A stretch of DNA of 64,000 nucleotides, taken from NCBI GenBank assembly GCA_963920635.1, contig OY987305.1, positions 8,967,153 to 9,031,152 on the forward strand, in the 5' to 3' direction. Origin of the DNA: Pseudeuparius sepicola (lineage: Eukaryota; Arthropoda; Insecta; Coleoptera; Anthribidae). The notes under the pieces were generated by a model. That model saw only the letters and a program-made list of their open reading frames with translations, was not told the DNA's origin and did no database searches. Numbering within the stretch: position 1 is the first letter of the stretch; every line of letters begins with the position of its first letter. The position numbers were made by a program, and so were the translations under genes. Below, piece after piece: positions 36,304-48,091 of this stretch.

Positions 36304-39300
36304 TTAAAACACCATCCTGCCCAATCTAGGCGAAAACGAATGCCTCCCCACTGATCTTTCATCAAACATATCATCTTCAGAATTCCTTCCAAGTCTAATG
36401 TCCTCTAAAGTCCTTCCTAGTCGTGGGATGAAGCTATCCTCCAAGGTCCTGCCTAGCCTCGGAGTAAAGCTAAGAGTGCGCTTGCTATCCCCTGAAAAAA
36501 CTATGTCAAATAATGTATTATCTTGGTGAATTTTTATTTGATACCGCCGTTTACGGAGAGCCTGGCCCAAGGATATTCATCCAAAGAATTGATGATATCC
36601 CTAAGTTTCTGATCATCTTCGCCGCTGGGATAGGAAATTGCAGGGTTTCTCTTCTTTCTTCCTATTCTTGGGCCAAACCACAAAGGTGACTCATCTTTCT
36701 TCTTGGCTTCAGTTATCTCTGCGCTGTACTGAAATGAAATTTCAAAATGTTACTCTTTAGATAATATTTTGTTATTGTCCAACAGAAAATTCAGTGTACC
36801 TACTCCTAAAACTTTACAAATTGCAAGCTGGACCTCCAAAAATGTAAATAAAAGCGCCCACCCAGAAAAAATTATAATAAAAATATATTCCTAATGCAAA
36901 AATCACTTTGAAAGGATATGCTAGTGTTGCGAAAACTTTATATATCCTTACTTTTTTACTTCCACCAGAAACTATGTAGCCTACGGAAACTCTATAATTT
37001 ATATTTGCCTTGGTTGTTATACAAATAACACCAAGTCAGGGACCATATTTTTTTATTGAAATAACATATGAAGAGCCAGGGGAAAAAAAGATGAAATCCC
37101 TTTTTTATACAATCGAGAAATTCGTAATTTTATGTTTGAAACCACTGTAAAATTAACTGAAAAGATATAATTCCATAGTTTTTATACTAAAAGTAAAAAT
37201 TTCGATGCTGAAGAATTATGCCTTCTCTATTATTTTTGAGAAAACTCTAGCTAATGCGCAAAAAAAGGCGAAAGGAAGATGGTAGTCCAGTGACTCGCAT
37301 CGTTTTTCCCAACGATACATAGGTATAGATACATTACCAGGTTTTGTTTCATGCGATATTGAAAAGATGTTATTGTTGGCACATTCAAGTTTTCCAGTTT
37401 TTTTATACGATTTAGGTTATTTTGTAAATATAAGTATCTCAAAGAATATACAGGGTGGTCACTCTTACAGTGCATACCATTGGGATATCCGAAACGGTAA
37501 GAGATTCAGCGTGGGTTAAATTAGAGAAAAGTTGCGTTTTTGTATGCCTTTCAATAATCTGAAAAGGAATCTAAGATATCTTGGGTAGTTCCTGAAATAT
37601 TGCTGAAAAACTGAAAATATGCGTTTTCTTTCTTCCTTTATAACTTTTTTATATGTAATGGAAAATTTATTAAACCTGGCAGTCTTACATTTCTCGATGT
37701 GAGCTTTTCAATGGAAATGTCAAATAATTCCTACGCCAAGTAGATTCTGAAATATTCGTTTCGGATATCCCAATGGTATGCACTGTAAGAGTGACCACCC
37801 TATACGATATACCAGCAGAGAACAAGATACAAGTCTATCAAAAAACTATTTTTATTATGCATTACAAAATAAGAAAGACCGAATTTAAGAAATGCCAATG
37901 TAAACAAATTACCTCGTCTTCGTCCCCTCCTGGATTAGACTCAAAGATCAACTGCCAATAAAATTGAAATATAATGATTCAATCAGACGGCGCTCGTCAC
38001 GACACATTGGACTCTCATCGTTTTTTCTGCTGACGGATGGGCATTAAACTTTTTTCCCTAGCAGGCCTAATTGTATATCCGTTAAAACTTTGGATTGCCA
38101 GCATTATTTCGCCTTACGAATTTGTCACAACAAAGAAGCTACATTTTGCACTGAATAATTTTTGCCTCATATGGACTTTCATCGTTTTCCCCCTGGCTCT
38201 TCATATATTTTCTATTACTAAAAAATAAATAAGCGCCCCGTAATTTAAAAAACGATTATTTTTGAAAAAACAAATTTCAATTAATTTAATTTAAATTTAT
38301 ATGAAGAAAAATGTGTTTTTTATTTAATTTTATTAAAAATGCAGACAAAACTTATAAATAAAAGTTACTCAGAATAGCAAACTGTGTATGATGGAAACTT
38401 TTTTGACAATCCTAGGCCCACTTTGCGTTTCCTCCAATATTTTCCAAAATTCAAAGTAGGCCTAGAATCGTAAAATTTTGTCATCATGCGCAGTTTTCCA
38501 TTCTGGGTAAGTTTTCTTAATACAGTTTTGTCGTACTATTTACAGAAAACCATTTATTTGACAAAAAAAGAGAATACAATCAAAAAATCAAAGTAGGCCT
38601 AACGCTTTGAAATTTTGTACACTTAAGTCGCTTACCACGCTGAGCAAATTTTCTTTATAACTTTTTTCATTATCTCTACAAATAGAGGTAGTTTACTCTT
38701 ATGCTAATTAACGTTTCTTTAATTTTCTGGTCACCCAGTATAAGTAATGTCAACTTTTTCCATGCCAATTTTATCACATAAACTAAAAACTATCATGGAT
38801 ATATCATACTAATTTTAAATTCAATTTAATAATGCTAAAATTTTAATGGCATAAATTGATGAAGATTATTTTTTCCACCATCAAAGTATAGCCATGGCTT
38901 CGAAACAAAAATGTTTAGATATGCCCAAGCATTTATTTATTTTTTATCTGTCACACTGCATGTTTTTTGCAAAAATGAGTTATTCAATAGAAGAAAGATG
39001 TGATATTTCAACACTCTGTAACTTTCAAACGAGTGACACAAATATATGACATAACATATATTTTCGGAATCGGAAAAAATCGTAGATTTCAAAAATATAC
39101 AGGGTGTTTCCATAAAAAAAACTACAAGTTTGGATTGCCCTACTTTTTTGGGACACCCTGTATAAAAACGGTTGACACTCAAAAAATATATAAAATTCCC
39201 CACAACTTTCATTTGAAACGTTATTTTTTTCTATCTTGAAAAATTAAAAAGTTAAAGGGGTGGGATTTTTCCTTGACACACCCTGTATGTCTGAAAATTT

Positions 39301-39758
39301 CTTATAAAATGTACCACAGCAACACACAGTTTAACTGCATAACACATTTTAGAATAAGCACAGATCACCAACTTCAACATAACTAAAAAGAAAGATCCAC
39401 TTTCTGGGCGAAAGTGTAGTAGCTACGCTACAGGGTGATTGCAATTTGATTATAATGAATCCATATCTTGAATATTTCTAGAGATGGAAATAAAGTAGTT
39501 CTTTAGAAAACAGGAGCCTTTCTTTGGAAAGTACCTCACACATCGCAGATCCAGATATAGTTCTGTTTTTAGCATGAGAAAATAAGTACAGATATTATCT
39601 ACAAGTAGTAAACCTGGGCAAAATATACAACAGAATATAAAAAATCCTGTTTGAAAAAAAATAGTACCTATACATTTTGTACTTACTGCCTTAACCATGT
39701 CCATGCAAAGGGCAAGTGCGAGGAGCACAACGAAGTAGAACACAACCAAACGTTCCAT
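36304..39758 (-). CDS. PBAN: pyrokinin/PBAN-type neuropeptide precursor
   Basis: Four minus-strand exons join in phase to 160 residues: 39687-39758, 37913-37951, 36545-36728, 36304-36491. Exon 1 encodes a 24-residue signal peptide (MERLVVFYFVVLLALALCMD...). Processing sites predict DESPLWFGPRI-amide (residues 49-59, followed by G-R-K-K-R), TLSFTPRL-amide (104-111), TLEDSFIPRL-amide (114-123), the degenerate TLEDIRL-amide (126-132), an acidic spacer ending SVG-R, and HSFSPRL-amide (149-155), then MVF and stop. F-X-P-R-L-amide peptides act on pyrokinin/PBAN G-protein-coupled receptors and control pheromone synthesis, diapause or muscle contraction, depending on species. The WFGPR(I) peptide is of the tryptopyrokinin/diapause-hormone type. 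The WFGPRI ending with Ile instead of Leu is unusual. Introns hold repeat elements. Confidence 0.93.
37451..37801. mobile_element. 351-bp TIR element in pyrokinin intron 2
   Basis: CAGGGTGGTCACTCTTACAG at the left is inverted at the right (CTGTAAGAGTGACCACCC, ending near 37801). The right terminal G has decayed to A. TA precedes the left end. It lies about 110 bp from exon 2. Confidence 0.7.
38335..38770. repeat. partial copy of the 34650-36067 element in pyrokinin intron 1
   Basis: Blocks AAAGTTACTCAGAAT, TTACAGAAAACCATTTA, TCAAAGTAGGCCTAA and AACTTTTTCCATGCCAA match the arms of the 34650 element. The ends are missing. Confidence 0.55.
39100..39160. mobile_element. 61-bp mini TA-flanked element
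   Basis: CAGGGTGTTTCC at 39100 and GGGACACCCTG ending at 39160, each bordered by TATA. It may be a heavily deleted member of the CAGGGTG/CACCCTG class. Confidence 0.45.
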
Positions 39759-40497
39759 AGTTCGTTTCTGGAGGAACTTACCGTGGAAGGCCCGTTTTAT
39801 AGGAAATATAGACGTCACAGACTCCAGGGGGTCAAAGCGTGATAACAACCCCTGGTGATGCCGTAATGCCCACGTCCAAATAGGGTCCCCACGCCTCGCA
39901 ATCTCTTGTAAATTGAGAAATATCGCGGAGGGTCTTAGTAATAATTAACGAAAAGCAATTAAGACGTAATTTGAAAGTTTTTAATGAAGTAATCCTTTAC
40001 GAGCAGTTCATTAATTATTGTCCTACGATCTATAAAGTTGTGGAAGGCGATAATTTCTAAACCAAGAAACAAATGATATAAACAACGAATTACTTTGTAC
40101 AATTCCTGGATCTGCACTCGAACCACCCCGTAAGTGAAGGTGGAAGACCGGGCTATATTTGATTAGAGTCTTCTGGTTTCTGTCCAGATATGAGCCGTGA
40201 CGGGCGGTAAGAAAGGAGAAATTCATGCCGTTACAGCTTCCGATTTAAGCGTTTTTATTTACATCATTATTAAGTTATCTCCCCCTCTAGCAGATTACTT
40301 CCCTTTTGATGGTAAGAGTTGCCGGCACTTTGGGACTATTATTACTACAAAATATCCACGTGCAGAGGAAAGGGCAATCTTTCAACGAAGCTACCAGGGT
40401 TAGTTATATTTTGTTGATAGTTTACAATACAGAGTGTTGTTGAGCTAGAGGGAAGTGCCTATTGCAACGGGATAGGTATTTTTGGGCCATAAATAAG
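39759..40497. other. upstream region of the pyrokinin gene
   Basis: Presumed 5' UTR and promoter of the minus-strand pyrokinin gene. An open frame continues upstream of the start codon to 39848 but lacks a signal-peptide-like start, so the ATG at 39758 is preferred. No specific regulatory site was identified. Confidence 0.35.
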
Positions 40498-41379
40498 CAA
40501 GGGCGTAGATAGCTTTTTCTTCCAGGGGGGGGTAATGGTAATACCTACTATTTATAGTTCGTCTGTTGCCCAATTATTAGGTTTTATTGCGATTTTATAG
40601 GTGGGTAGGTATGCATAAGTAAAGACTATTATAAAGCCAAATAAAACCAACACTAGTAATATATTGAATAACAATATAGGTACTATATACTTAAAACAAA
40701 GAACAATGAAACAAACTCAAAATAAAAAATGATAAAAAATATAAAAATAAAATATATACTTTTTCTTTGATGAAAACAGAAACAAAACAAAAAAAATAAC
40801 AAGAAAAAAAAATAAATCAGTCTTTAAAAACCCTAATCTTAAAAAAACATTTATAAACTAAAAAAAATCAGTCAAAATATAAAAAAATAAAAATATATGC
40901 ACACATAAACCACTTTTTATAGAACTAAATCTAAAATCATTTTGTTACTATTATTGGCAAATCTGTTTAGCACCGCTTCAGGGCAAGGTTTTATATCCCT
41001 GTGAATATGTAAAAGCGCCATCCCTACAAGCCTCTCCTGTCCCATAGTGGACCTAAACCAAGATTTGAGTATTTTTAAAGATGAAAAACTTCTTTCGGCC
41101 GAGGCTACACTTACAGGCAGTGTACACAGAATTTTCAAAAGTTCATATATTTTTGGATATACAATTATAGGATCACACAAAGGTAATGTGTTTCAAAAGC
41201 CGAATTTGGCAGACTTTCTTTGCTAAAATTTTTAAATTTAATTTTCCAAAGTTCTATTTCGCTTAGTAAACTAGCAGCTATCAGATCCTTACTTTCATTG
41301 GTAAATTTGGATAAGGTTCTGGTTTTCTTGGGAGGGGTAATTACCCCCTCTACCCCCCCCCCCCATATCTACGCCCTTG
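40498..41379 (-). mobile_element. hAT relic (882 bp) with 8-bp target duplication
   Basis: Inverted ends CAAGGGCGTAGAT and ATCTACGCCCTTG; the 8-bp direct repeat TAAATAAG is at 40490-40497 and 41380-41387. G/C homopolymer runs lie near both ends. It contains the C-terminal piece of a transposase on the minus strand. Most of the transposase is deleted. Confidence 0.85.
40917..41180 (-). pseudogene. hAT transposase C-terminal dimerisation domain, truncated
   Basis: The 87-residue minus-strand ORF contains LPVSVASAERSFSSLKILKS, the hallmark of the hAT family dimerisation region (also seen in zinc-finger MYM-type-like proteins), followed by RLVGMALLHIHRDI. Upstream, to about 41300, a frameshifted continuation can be read (ESKDLIAASLLSEIELWK). 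The N-terminal zinc finger and catalytic residues are absent. Confidence 0.85.
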
Positions 41380-41903
41380 TAAATAAGACGATTTTTTGGT
41401 ATAAAAATAAACAAAGAAATTCATGACAATTTTCCAGGCAAAATTACAATTTCCAAAAATCGGATTTTCGATAGCGGAGTCGGTCCCAACGATTCCAAAA
41501 ACCTGTGGTTTTAGGAACTTCGGTATCTTCAGCCAGTACCGAGATGTTGGGTGGGTTACCCCCTTTGGTAACTCAAATTTGGGGATTTGGAAAAACGTTC
41601 TAATTTCCCAATCAGTTTACAAAAATGTGGCTTGCGGCGTAAATCGACCCGTAGATGTCGGAAATGAAACTTAAACTCGATTCCGTCCAGCCGTTTTCGA
41701 CAATTCCGCAATTAAATTTCGAAATTGTCCAAAACATCCAAAATCTATAGATGAAATGATCAAAAAACCCTTTTAACCTTCAAATTTAAATCCTTTTGCC
41801 GTATCTGCATATTGAGTTTTAAGTTCAAAATATGCCCATCGATTGAGTCCTAGGGCACATGTAAATGTGTAACAATCAAGTCAATTAGTCAATATATATT
41901 ATA

Positions 41904-42866
41904 CAGGGTGAGTTTTTTTTTTTTGATGATCAATATGGGGATCTAGCGCAAATAGAATTAAGGTTAAATGGGGAAAGAATTGCATTTTTTTGGGCCCAAT
42001 TTATCGCGCCTTGTGGATTTTTGAAAAAAGGCTTGGCATACTTGATATTTCGAAAAAACGAAATTTTGACGATTTATTCTAATCCGTCTAGCTTCCTTGT
42101 TTCTGATTTTAGATAAAAAGTGTAATAATTACCAAAGTTGGAGGGATTTGTATCCCCAATGCGGTTATCATATCACTTTCCGTGACAGCTGTCATTTTCC
42201 AGATATGACACAAACTTGCGTTTTTTTTTAAATAGAAACCATAGTTGGCCATGGTCTCAAAAATCCGGCATTTTCAGAGCTTTCCAACGATATAATGCTC
42301 GATATGGTTATTCGGAAAATAACGGAAATAACTAAGGTTTCCATTTAAAAAAACACACGTTTGTGCCATATCTTGAAAATGGCAGCTGTCACGGAAAGTA
42401 GGACATGATAATCGCATTGGGGACGCAATTCCCTTCAACTCTGGTATTTACACTTTTTATCTAAAATTAGAAATAACGAAGCTAGATGGATTAGAATAAA
42501 TCGACAAAATTTCGTTTTTTCTAAATATCTAGTAAGCCATGACTTTTTTCTAAAACTGCAATTCTTTCCAATTTAACGCACCTTGTGAATTGTTTACAAA
42601 GTCATGGTTTACTGGATATTTAAAAAAACGAAATTTTTGCGATTTATTCTAATCCATCTAGCTTCGTTGTTTCTAATTTTAGATAAAAAGTGTAAATACC
42701 AAAGTTGGAGGGAATTGTGTCCCCAATGCGGTTATCATGTCCTAATTTGGTATTTACACATTGGGCCCACAAAACTGCAATTCTTTCCCCATCTAACCTT
42801 CCTTCTATCTCCGCTAGTTTACGAGATCCCCATACTGATCATTGATCATAAAAAAAACTCACCCTG
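41904..42866. mobile_element. 963-bp fold-back element (family D), TA-flanked
   Basis: CAGGGTGAGTTTTTTTTTTT at the left and AAAAACTCACCCTG at the right, with TA outside. The arms contain GGGGATCT/AGATCCCC and a GACAGCTGTCATTTTC block present in inverted orientation. There is also an extra internal repeat, so the right half seems partly duplicated. A diverged copy lies at 53478-54086. Confidence 0.75.
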
Positions 42867-43198
42867 TAGAGGCAAATGTTTAAAAGAGAATACAAGAGAT
42901 ACGAGTAAAAATCAAAGACAAGTTTTTTGTTTAGAATTCATTTTGCAATGGTAATGTAATTTTTTTACGTAAAAATCTGAAATCTGCGAAGGCCTCTCGA
43001 CTTATAAGTCGAAATATTGACCCAAAATTTCGACTTATAACTCGAAACTTTAAAGCTTCGAGTTATAAGTCTGAATTGAATTGAATTGTATTGAATGTCA
43101 ATATGTGTGTCCCTTCCAGGCCTTCGTAGAAATCCCCCTCTTCCCTAGATCTAAGCCACTGGTAACAGTGAAAAGACCAAGCTATGCCAGTTTGTACT

Positions 43199-43560
43199 TA
43201 ATAATAATAATAATATCGTCTTTATTGAAAGTACATATTACAGAATGAGAAGTAGTACGTCGAAGGGCAAAGTTTAGCACCACGCTATTCTTACACTTAA
43301 CCCCCGCACACAAGAAAAAATAAAAAGAAATCTTAGAAACAAATAATTGATAATTACAAATAATTGATAAATTACAAAAAAAGCATAAAAACAGTCAATC
43401 ACGACAACATAAACAATCTTCTGGTAAACTAAGTAAATAGGCCTTACTGGTCATGCCCCAATAGCCAATGTGCCTTAAATTTGAATGCGATATCTGTATT
43501 CACTTTACACAAGTAGGTAAGAGATACACCTTTGTAGAGGGTGGATGTCCCATCAGAATT
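43199..43560 (-). mobile_element. 3' end of a 5'-truncated LINE
   Basis: Read on the minus strand, the sequence ends CAATAAAGACGATATTATTA followed by further ATT triplets, that is, a polyadenylation-like signal and a (TTA)n/(ATT)n tail, as in several insect non-LTR retrotransposons. The 5' limit is unclear, about 43560. No intact ORF remains. Confidence 0.5.
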
Positions 43561-44107
43561 TATCATATACCTAGGCCATAATTTTGATATTTTTAAAGAT
43601 AAAAATTAACAAAAAAATCTCTTTACATGAGACGACCTGAAAATAAAGCGCCCCCTAAGATCTCCTCTTTAACTTTTGGTTTTCGAGTACTGACTTACAA
43701 CCACTTGACAAGTCGGCAGGTATACCTACTTGATATATTCCTACATTTTTTTATTTTCTAAGAGTTTCTGCGTGATTTGTTCCCAATATCATAACCACAA
43801 AGCATTTTAAGCGACAGAAAGATCGTACGTTTCACTTGTAAATTTTCAAAATATAAACGAGGCTCCGCAAAAACTTTAGATATTAAAAATATAGAGAGTA
43901 TAGTTATTCAAATTTAGGTCTTAAAGAGGTTTTTTTCTGATCACTACTACAGTTAATATAAATTTTGAATTTTCTTATAAGTTGAAGGTCTGAAAATTAA
44001 TGGAGAAATGGGTGGACATTGGACGAGGATATATAGAATATTTTTTCCGCAATTCTACAAATTGTTATTTCATTTTTGTTTGTTATTATAAACAACTTTC
44101 TTTTATA

Positions 44108-44815
44108 CAGGGTGTTCGAAAAATAGACGGAGATATTTTAGAGGGTGAAATATGAAAAAAAGTTTCTATAAACATGGGTCCGGAAATGCAGAGTTTTCAA
44201 GATACAGGATGTTAAATATATTGCATGTCACTGGACAAAATTGGTTTATCAATTTTTGCAAAAAAAATCACAAGTGCCTTGGAAAACAAATAATCAAAAG
44301 CATTTCTAGGAAAGAGTGTTATTGCAACTTTTCCAATATCATAACATAAAGTACACTACAACCAATTTTGTCGAGTGACATGCACTAAAACGGTTTTTAT
44401 TTTTTTTTCTCGAAAACGAAGTGAGATAGGAAAACAATACAAGAGGGAAAGAAGTTGTATTTTTAGATGCTTAATCAAACAAAAAATATTAAAGTTACAA
44501 AAAAGGTAGTGGCGTACATTTTTTTGATAATAATATTCGCTAAGGTGCCCCCCGGGACGCCACTGGACTTAATAAATTTAATCTAGTTAGGGCGAAATAA
44601 GCCTCTTAATACAACAAATAACATTGCCAAATTTCAACAGAATCGAGTAAATAATTTTTAAGACATTAATAATTTCATGTTTTATTTTTTTTATTTAACA
44701 TCCTGTATCTTGAAAACTCTGCATTTCCGGACCCATGTTTATAGAAACTTTTTTTCATATTTCTTAACAGGGAATCACCCTCTAAAATATCTCCGTCTAT
44801 TTTTCGAACACCCTG
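44108..44815. mobile_element. 708-bp fold-back element, TA-flanked
   Basis: CAGGGTGTTCGAAAAATAGA at the left and TCTATTTTTCGAACACCCTG at the right, TA outside. Arms of at least 120 bp include GGTCCGGAAATGCAGAG. A small insert with GTGGCGTAC...GACGCCACT ends sits near the centre (about 44509-44569). Confidence 0.8.
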
Positions 44816-45329
44816 TATAGGTACTTACACTTACCTACATTTTGCCTAAAATAATAAATAATATTACTTTTCTCTTGAAACATTTTCATATTTCCTTATT
44901 TCATTTACACCCTTTACAGAGTTATTCATATAACATACAGAGTTATTCATATACATTTTTCCTAAAATAATAAATAATGGTATGGTATTTCCTTAATTCG
45001 TTTACACCCTGTACATCTGAACTAAGATTTTTGTATGGTAATCGTATTTTCTCGACAACCAGAATTTGTTACAAAGAATGATTTTTCGTCGAAAAATCAA
45101 TAATAAAAAAATTCTCCTCTCTTGTCAACTCCACACAAACAAAGTCTACACACTGTGTACCTAGTAACTATTCATTTTTATGTGTCAAAAGGCGAATCCA
45201 ATAATATGTTGACATTGACACGACATTTTTGCATTACTGCATTTTTCAAGTGCGAAATAATCCTTATTATTGAAACTGAAATCAAATGTAAAAACGTAGT
45301 GATACAGAACAATCAACATAAACATATCG

Positions 45330-45840
45330 ATGTCAATAATTAAGAAACGTGTAAAATGCTACTCCTCTAGGGTAGGTAGAAAATTGGCCGCCCAGGGGTG
45401 GTTCAAGGGGTTGGGCTGGCTCATGTCTGCACCCGAACATGTGTATGCATTTATTCAAAAAAGAATCGGGCCAATATGTCAAAACTGGCGCCGGGTCGAC
45501 GTCGACAATGACCCTTCGATTTGCCAAGACCAGTCAACTTGGCGCACTCATATAAATCCTGTCAAGAACAATGTAATCGGCTGAGGCCCGAACATAAATT
45601 TTGTGAAATACATCTCCAGCGGGTGGACGCCGTGCGCCGAGTCAGACTCTGCTGGCGCCAGCAACACATATGTCTTCAGAGTTCCCACATTTATTGGACC
45701 TCCACTTGAAACTGAGATAAATCCTACTTCAATAAAACACGCAGTAGGTACGCAATTTGCTTATCTAGCTCTAAAAAAGCTTTTCGGAGCGGCTGGGAGG
45801 AAACGTATCTATGACGAATATTCGCAATTTTCATAAGTCA
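45330..45840 (+). other. unclassified higher-complexity block with overlapping ORFs
   Basis: Three overlapping plus-strand frames (84, 62 and 77 codons) occupy a block with more even base composition than its surroundings. The last ends ...EINPTSIKHAVGTQFAYLALKK and is preceded by a segment that could be joined only by a frameshift. I do not recognise the family. It could be a decayed gene or transposon ORF. Confidence 0.25.
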
Positions 45841-46245
45841 AGCTTATCTAAATGTTATTTATTGATGTGTGTGGCGGACTAATAGGTTTGATGTGTTCTC
45901 CCGGTTGGTTGTTACTTTAAGTGGAAGTGAGAACAAGGTTACACTTTAAGAGCGGTCAACTTACCCTTTATATTCCCCACTTCACATTCTAGAGGTATTA
46001 AAATATTTAGTTTCAAACCTTATTAAAGCATCAAGCTACATTTTAACATCATATACGTCAGTTTTAGACCAGGATGTTCACGATGCTATAATAATGCACA
46101 CAAAGATTTTGTGCAAGGTTAAAGTTCCCCACATATCAACGAAACTTAACAAAAAATGGCGATTACAATAAAAAAATCTTGCAGCAAGACCATCGTCTAA
46201 AACGGGCACAGAAGGAACTTTTTGAAAGCTTTTATTTAACTTGCA

Positions 46246-46264
46246 ATGTATGTATGTATGTATG

Positions 46265-46294
<30 letters not shown>
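46246..46294. repeat. (ATGT)n microsatellite
   Basis: About twelve ATGT units. It is immediately followed by a short unique stretch and then the 122-bp tandem array. Confidence 0.95.
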
Positions 46295-46295
<1 letters not shown>

Positions 46296-46343
46296 TTTGT
46301 TCGGGTGGAATCTTGCAACTCAATTTTGAAGCAGATATCTTCA

Positions 46344-46815
46344 ACCGATCGAGCTGAAATTTTGTACACACGTTTAATTTGGATGACAATGCATGATTAT
46401 ATGTGTGACGTCATTCTAAATCCAACATGGCGGATCACCCAAGATGGCGGACTAGTTAAATTTCAACCGATCGAGCTGAAATTTTGTACACACGTTTAAT
46501 TTGGATGACAATGCATGATTATATGTGTGACGTCATTCTAAATCCAACATGGCGGAACACTCAAGATGGCGGACTAGTTAAATTTCAACCGATCGAGCTG
46601 AAATTTTGTACACACGTTTAATTTGGATGACAATGCATGATTATATGTGTGACGTCATTCTAAATCCAACATGGCGGAACACTCAAGATGGCGGACTAGT
46701 TAAATTTCAACCGATCGAGCTGAAATTTTGTACACACGTTTAATTTGGATGACAATGCATGATTATATGTGTGACGTCATTCTAAATCCAACATGGCGGA
46801 ACACCCAAGATGGTC
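46344..46815. repeat. 122-bp minisatellite, about 3.9 copies
   Basis: The motif ACCGATCGAGCTGAAATT recurs at 46344, 46466, 46588 and 46710, an exact 122-bp period; each unit includes TGTGACGTCATTCTAAATCC and an ATGGCGGA block. The copies are nearly identical (the first differs from the rest at a few bases), so the expansion is recent. The arrangement of a GCTTTTATTTAACTTG lead, microsatellite and minisatellite resembles non-autonomous Helitron/Helentron relatives, but diagnostic Helitron ends were not confirmed. A degenerate relative without the array is at 47395-47540. Confidence 0.9.
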
Positions 46816-46935
46816 ATTAGAAGGTCTCCTCATTGAAGAGCTAGACTGTTCTAAACTAACCGGCAAACGACCTTGCAACAATGATGCGTTAACTGAGATG
46901 AATAGACTCAGACACCTGGCCAAACTAAAAATTAC

Positions 46936-47270
46936 AAAATAAATTAAAAGTAAAAAAATATTTTTAAAAAAAGCTTTTATTTAAATGCGCTAAAAAGAAT
47001 AAAATAATCTTTTCTTTTAAAACTTTTACTATCAACTTATAACGTCATTCCACAATTTATATGATATAAAAGCTTGTCGCGAGATTTAAGTTTTCAAACT
47101 AAGTAAATACCACTACTTAAATCTCGCGACAAGCTTTTATATCATATAAATTGTGGAATGACGTTATAAGTTGATAGTAAAAGTTTTAAAAGAAAAGATT
47201 ATTTTATTCTTTTTAGCGCATTTAAATAAAAGCTTTTTTTAAAAATATTTTTTTACTTTTAATTTATTTT
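46936..47270. repeat. perfect 155-bp inverted repeat with 25-nt loop
   Basis: 46936-47090 is, by eye, the exact reverse complement of 47116-47270; the loop is 47091-47115. The arms contain AAGCTTTTATTTAAATGCGC and TTGTCGCGAGATTTAAG. There is no coding potential and no obvious flanking duplication. Identity of the arms means very recent formation, gene conversion or selection. Confidence 0.9.
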
Positions 47271-48091
47271 AGATCTACCCGAAACAGAATTTTAAAGAAA
47301 GGAGCACCCACAAAAATTTCAGCGAAAAACGCGAAAATCATGAGTCTACTAAATCATAGAGTGAGATATTAGATTTGGCTCGTTTTCCCTTTTCCAAGCT
47401 TTTATTTAACTTGATCTAGTGTGTGTGTTTGTGCGCGTATGTACTGAAATCTTGCAACCGAATTTTAAACCACTTCCACCCAACCAATTGAGCTAAAATT
47501 TTGCACACACTTTTGGTTCTGGTTCTGAGGACAATGCAATCTAGTATACTCAGTATTGTGATTTTTTTAAAATTACCTATTTCTTCACAACCTACATGGC
47601 ATGGGTATCAAATGAAAGGGTTTGATTAGTACAAAATGATAAGGTAAGTAACGTCATCCTAAATTCAATATGACATATGACGGACTAACTTTCTTTACCA
47701 CCCTACCCTCCTGACATGGGAATCAAATAGGTACTAGAAAGCACAAAATAAAATAAAAAAATAAAAAACCTTTTTAAAAACGAGCTTTTATTTTTAAGCC
47801 ATGTACTAAACAATAAGTTTAGGTTTTCGATATGACAATTCAATGACAAATTGCGACGAGTTTTTGTAAATAAAAAAATTGTTGGGTGAAATGTTTACAA
47901 AAGTAGGTACCTACCAATTAATTTCATTGGATAGTGATTGGTTGTTAAGCAAGTAGGTACCTGCTTGCCAAAATATGTAGGTATTCTCTTTACAATTGGC
48001 ACGATAAGCTTTTTGATTTACAAAAACATTGCTTAGATAAAAGCTTGTTTTTAAAAATGTTTTTTTTTTATTTCTATTGAGATGGTCCCCA
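47271..48091. other. repeat-derived spacer
   Basis: Holds a degenerate relative of the minisatellite-bearing element (47395-47540: CTTTTATTTAACTTG, a GT-rich run, then CAACCAATTGAGCTAAAATT) and further GAGCTTTTATTT fragments at about 47780. No gene. Confidence 0.45.

Noticed and set aside
39759..39848. N-terminal extension of the pyrokinin precursor
   Set aside because: The open frame continues upstream, but the classic signal peptide starts at the ATG at 39758.
42604..42954. 116-codon ORF
   Set aside because: Sits within the right half of a fold-back element and extends past its end; no domain, and other copies do not keep the frame.
46078..46389. 103-codon minus-strand ORF with a run of THYI repeats
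   Set aside because: Created by translation of the ATGT microsatellite.
46344..46815. CRISPR-like array
   Set aside because: The repeats are directly adjacent 122-bp tandem units without unique spacers, in a eukaryotic intron-bearing genome.
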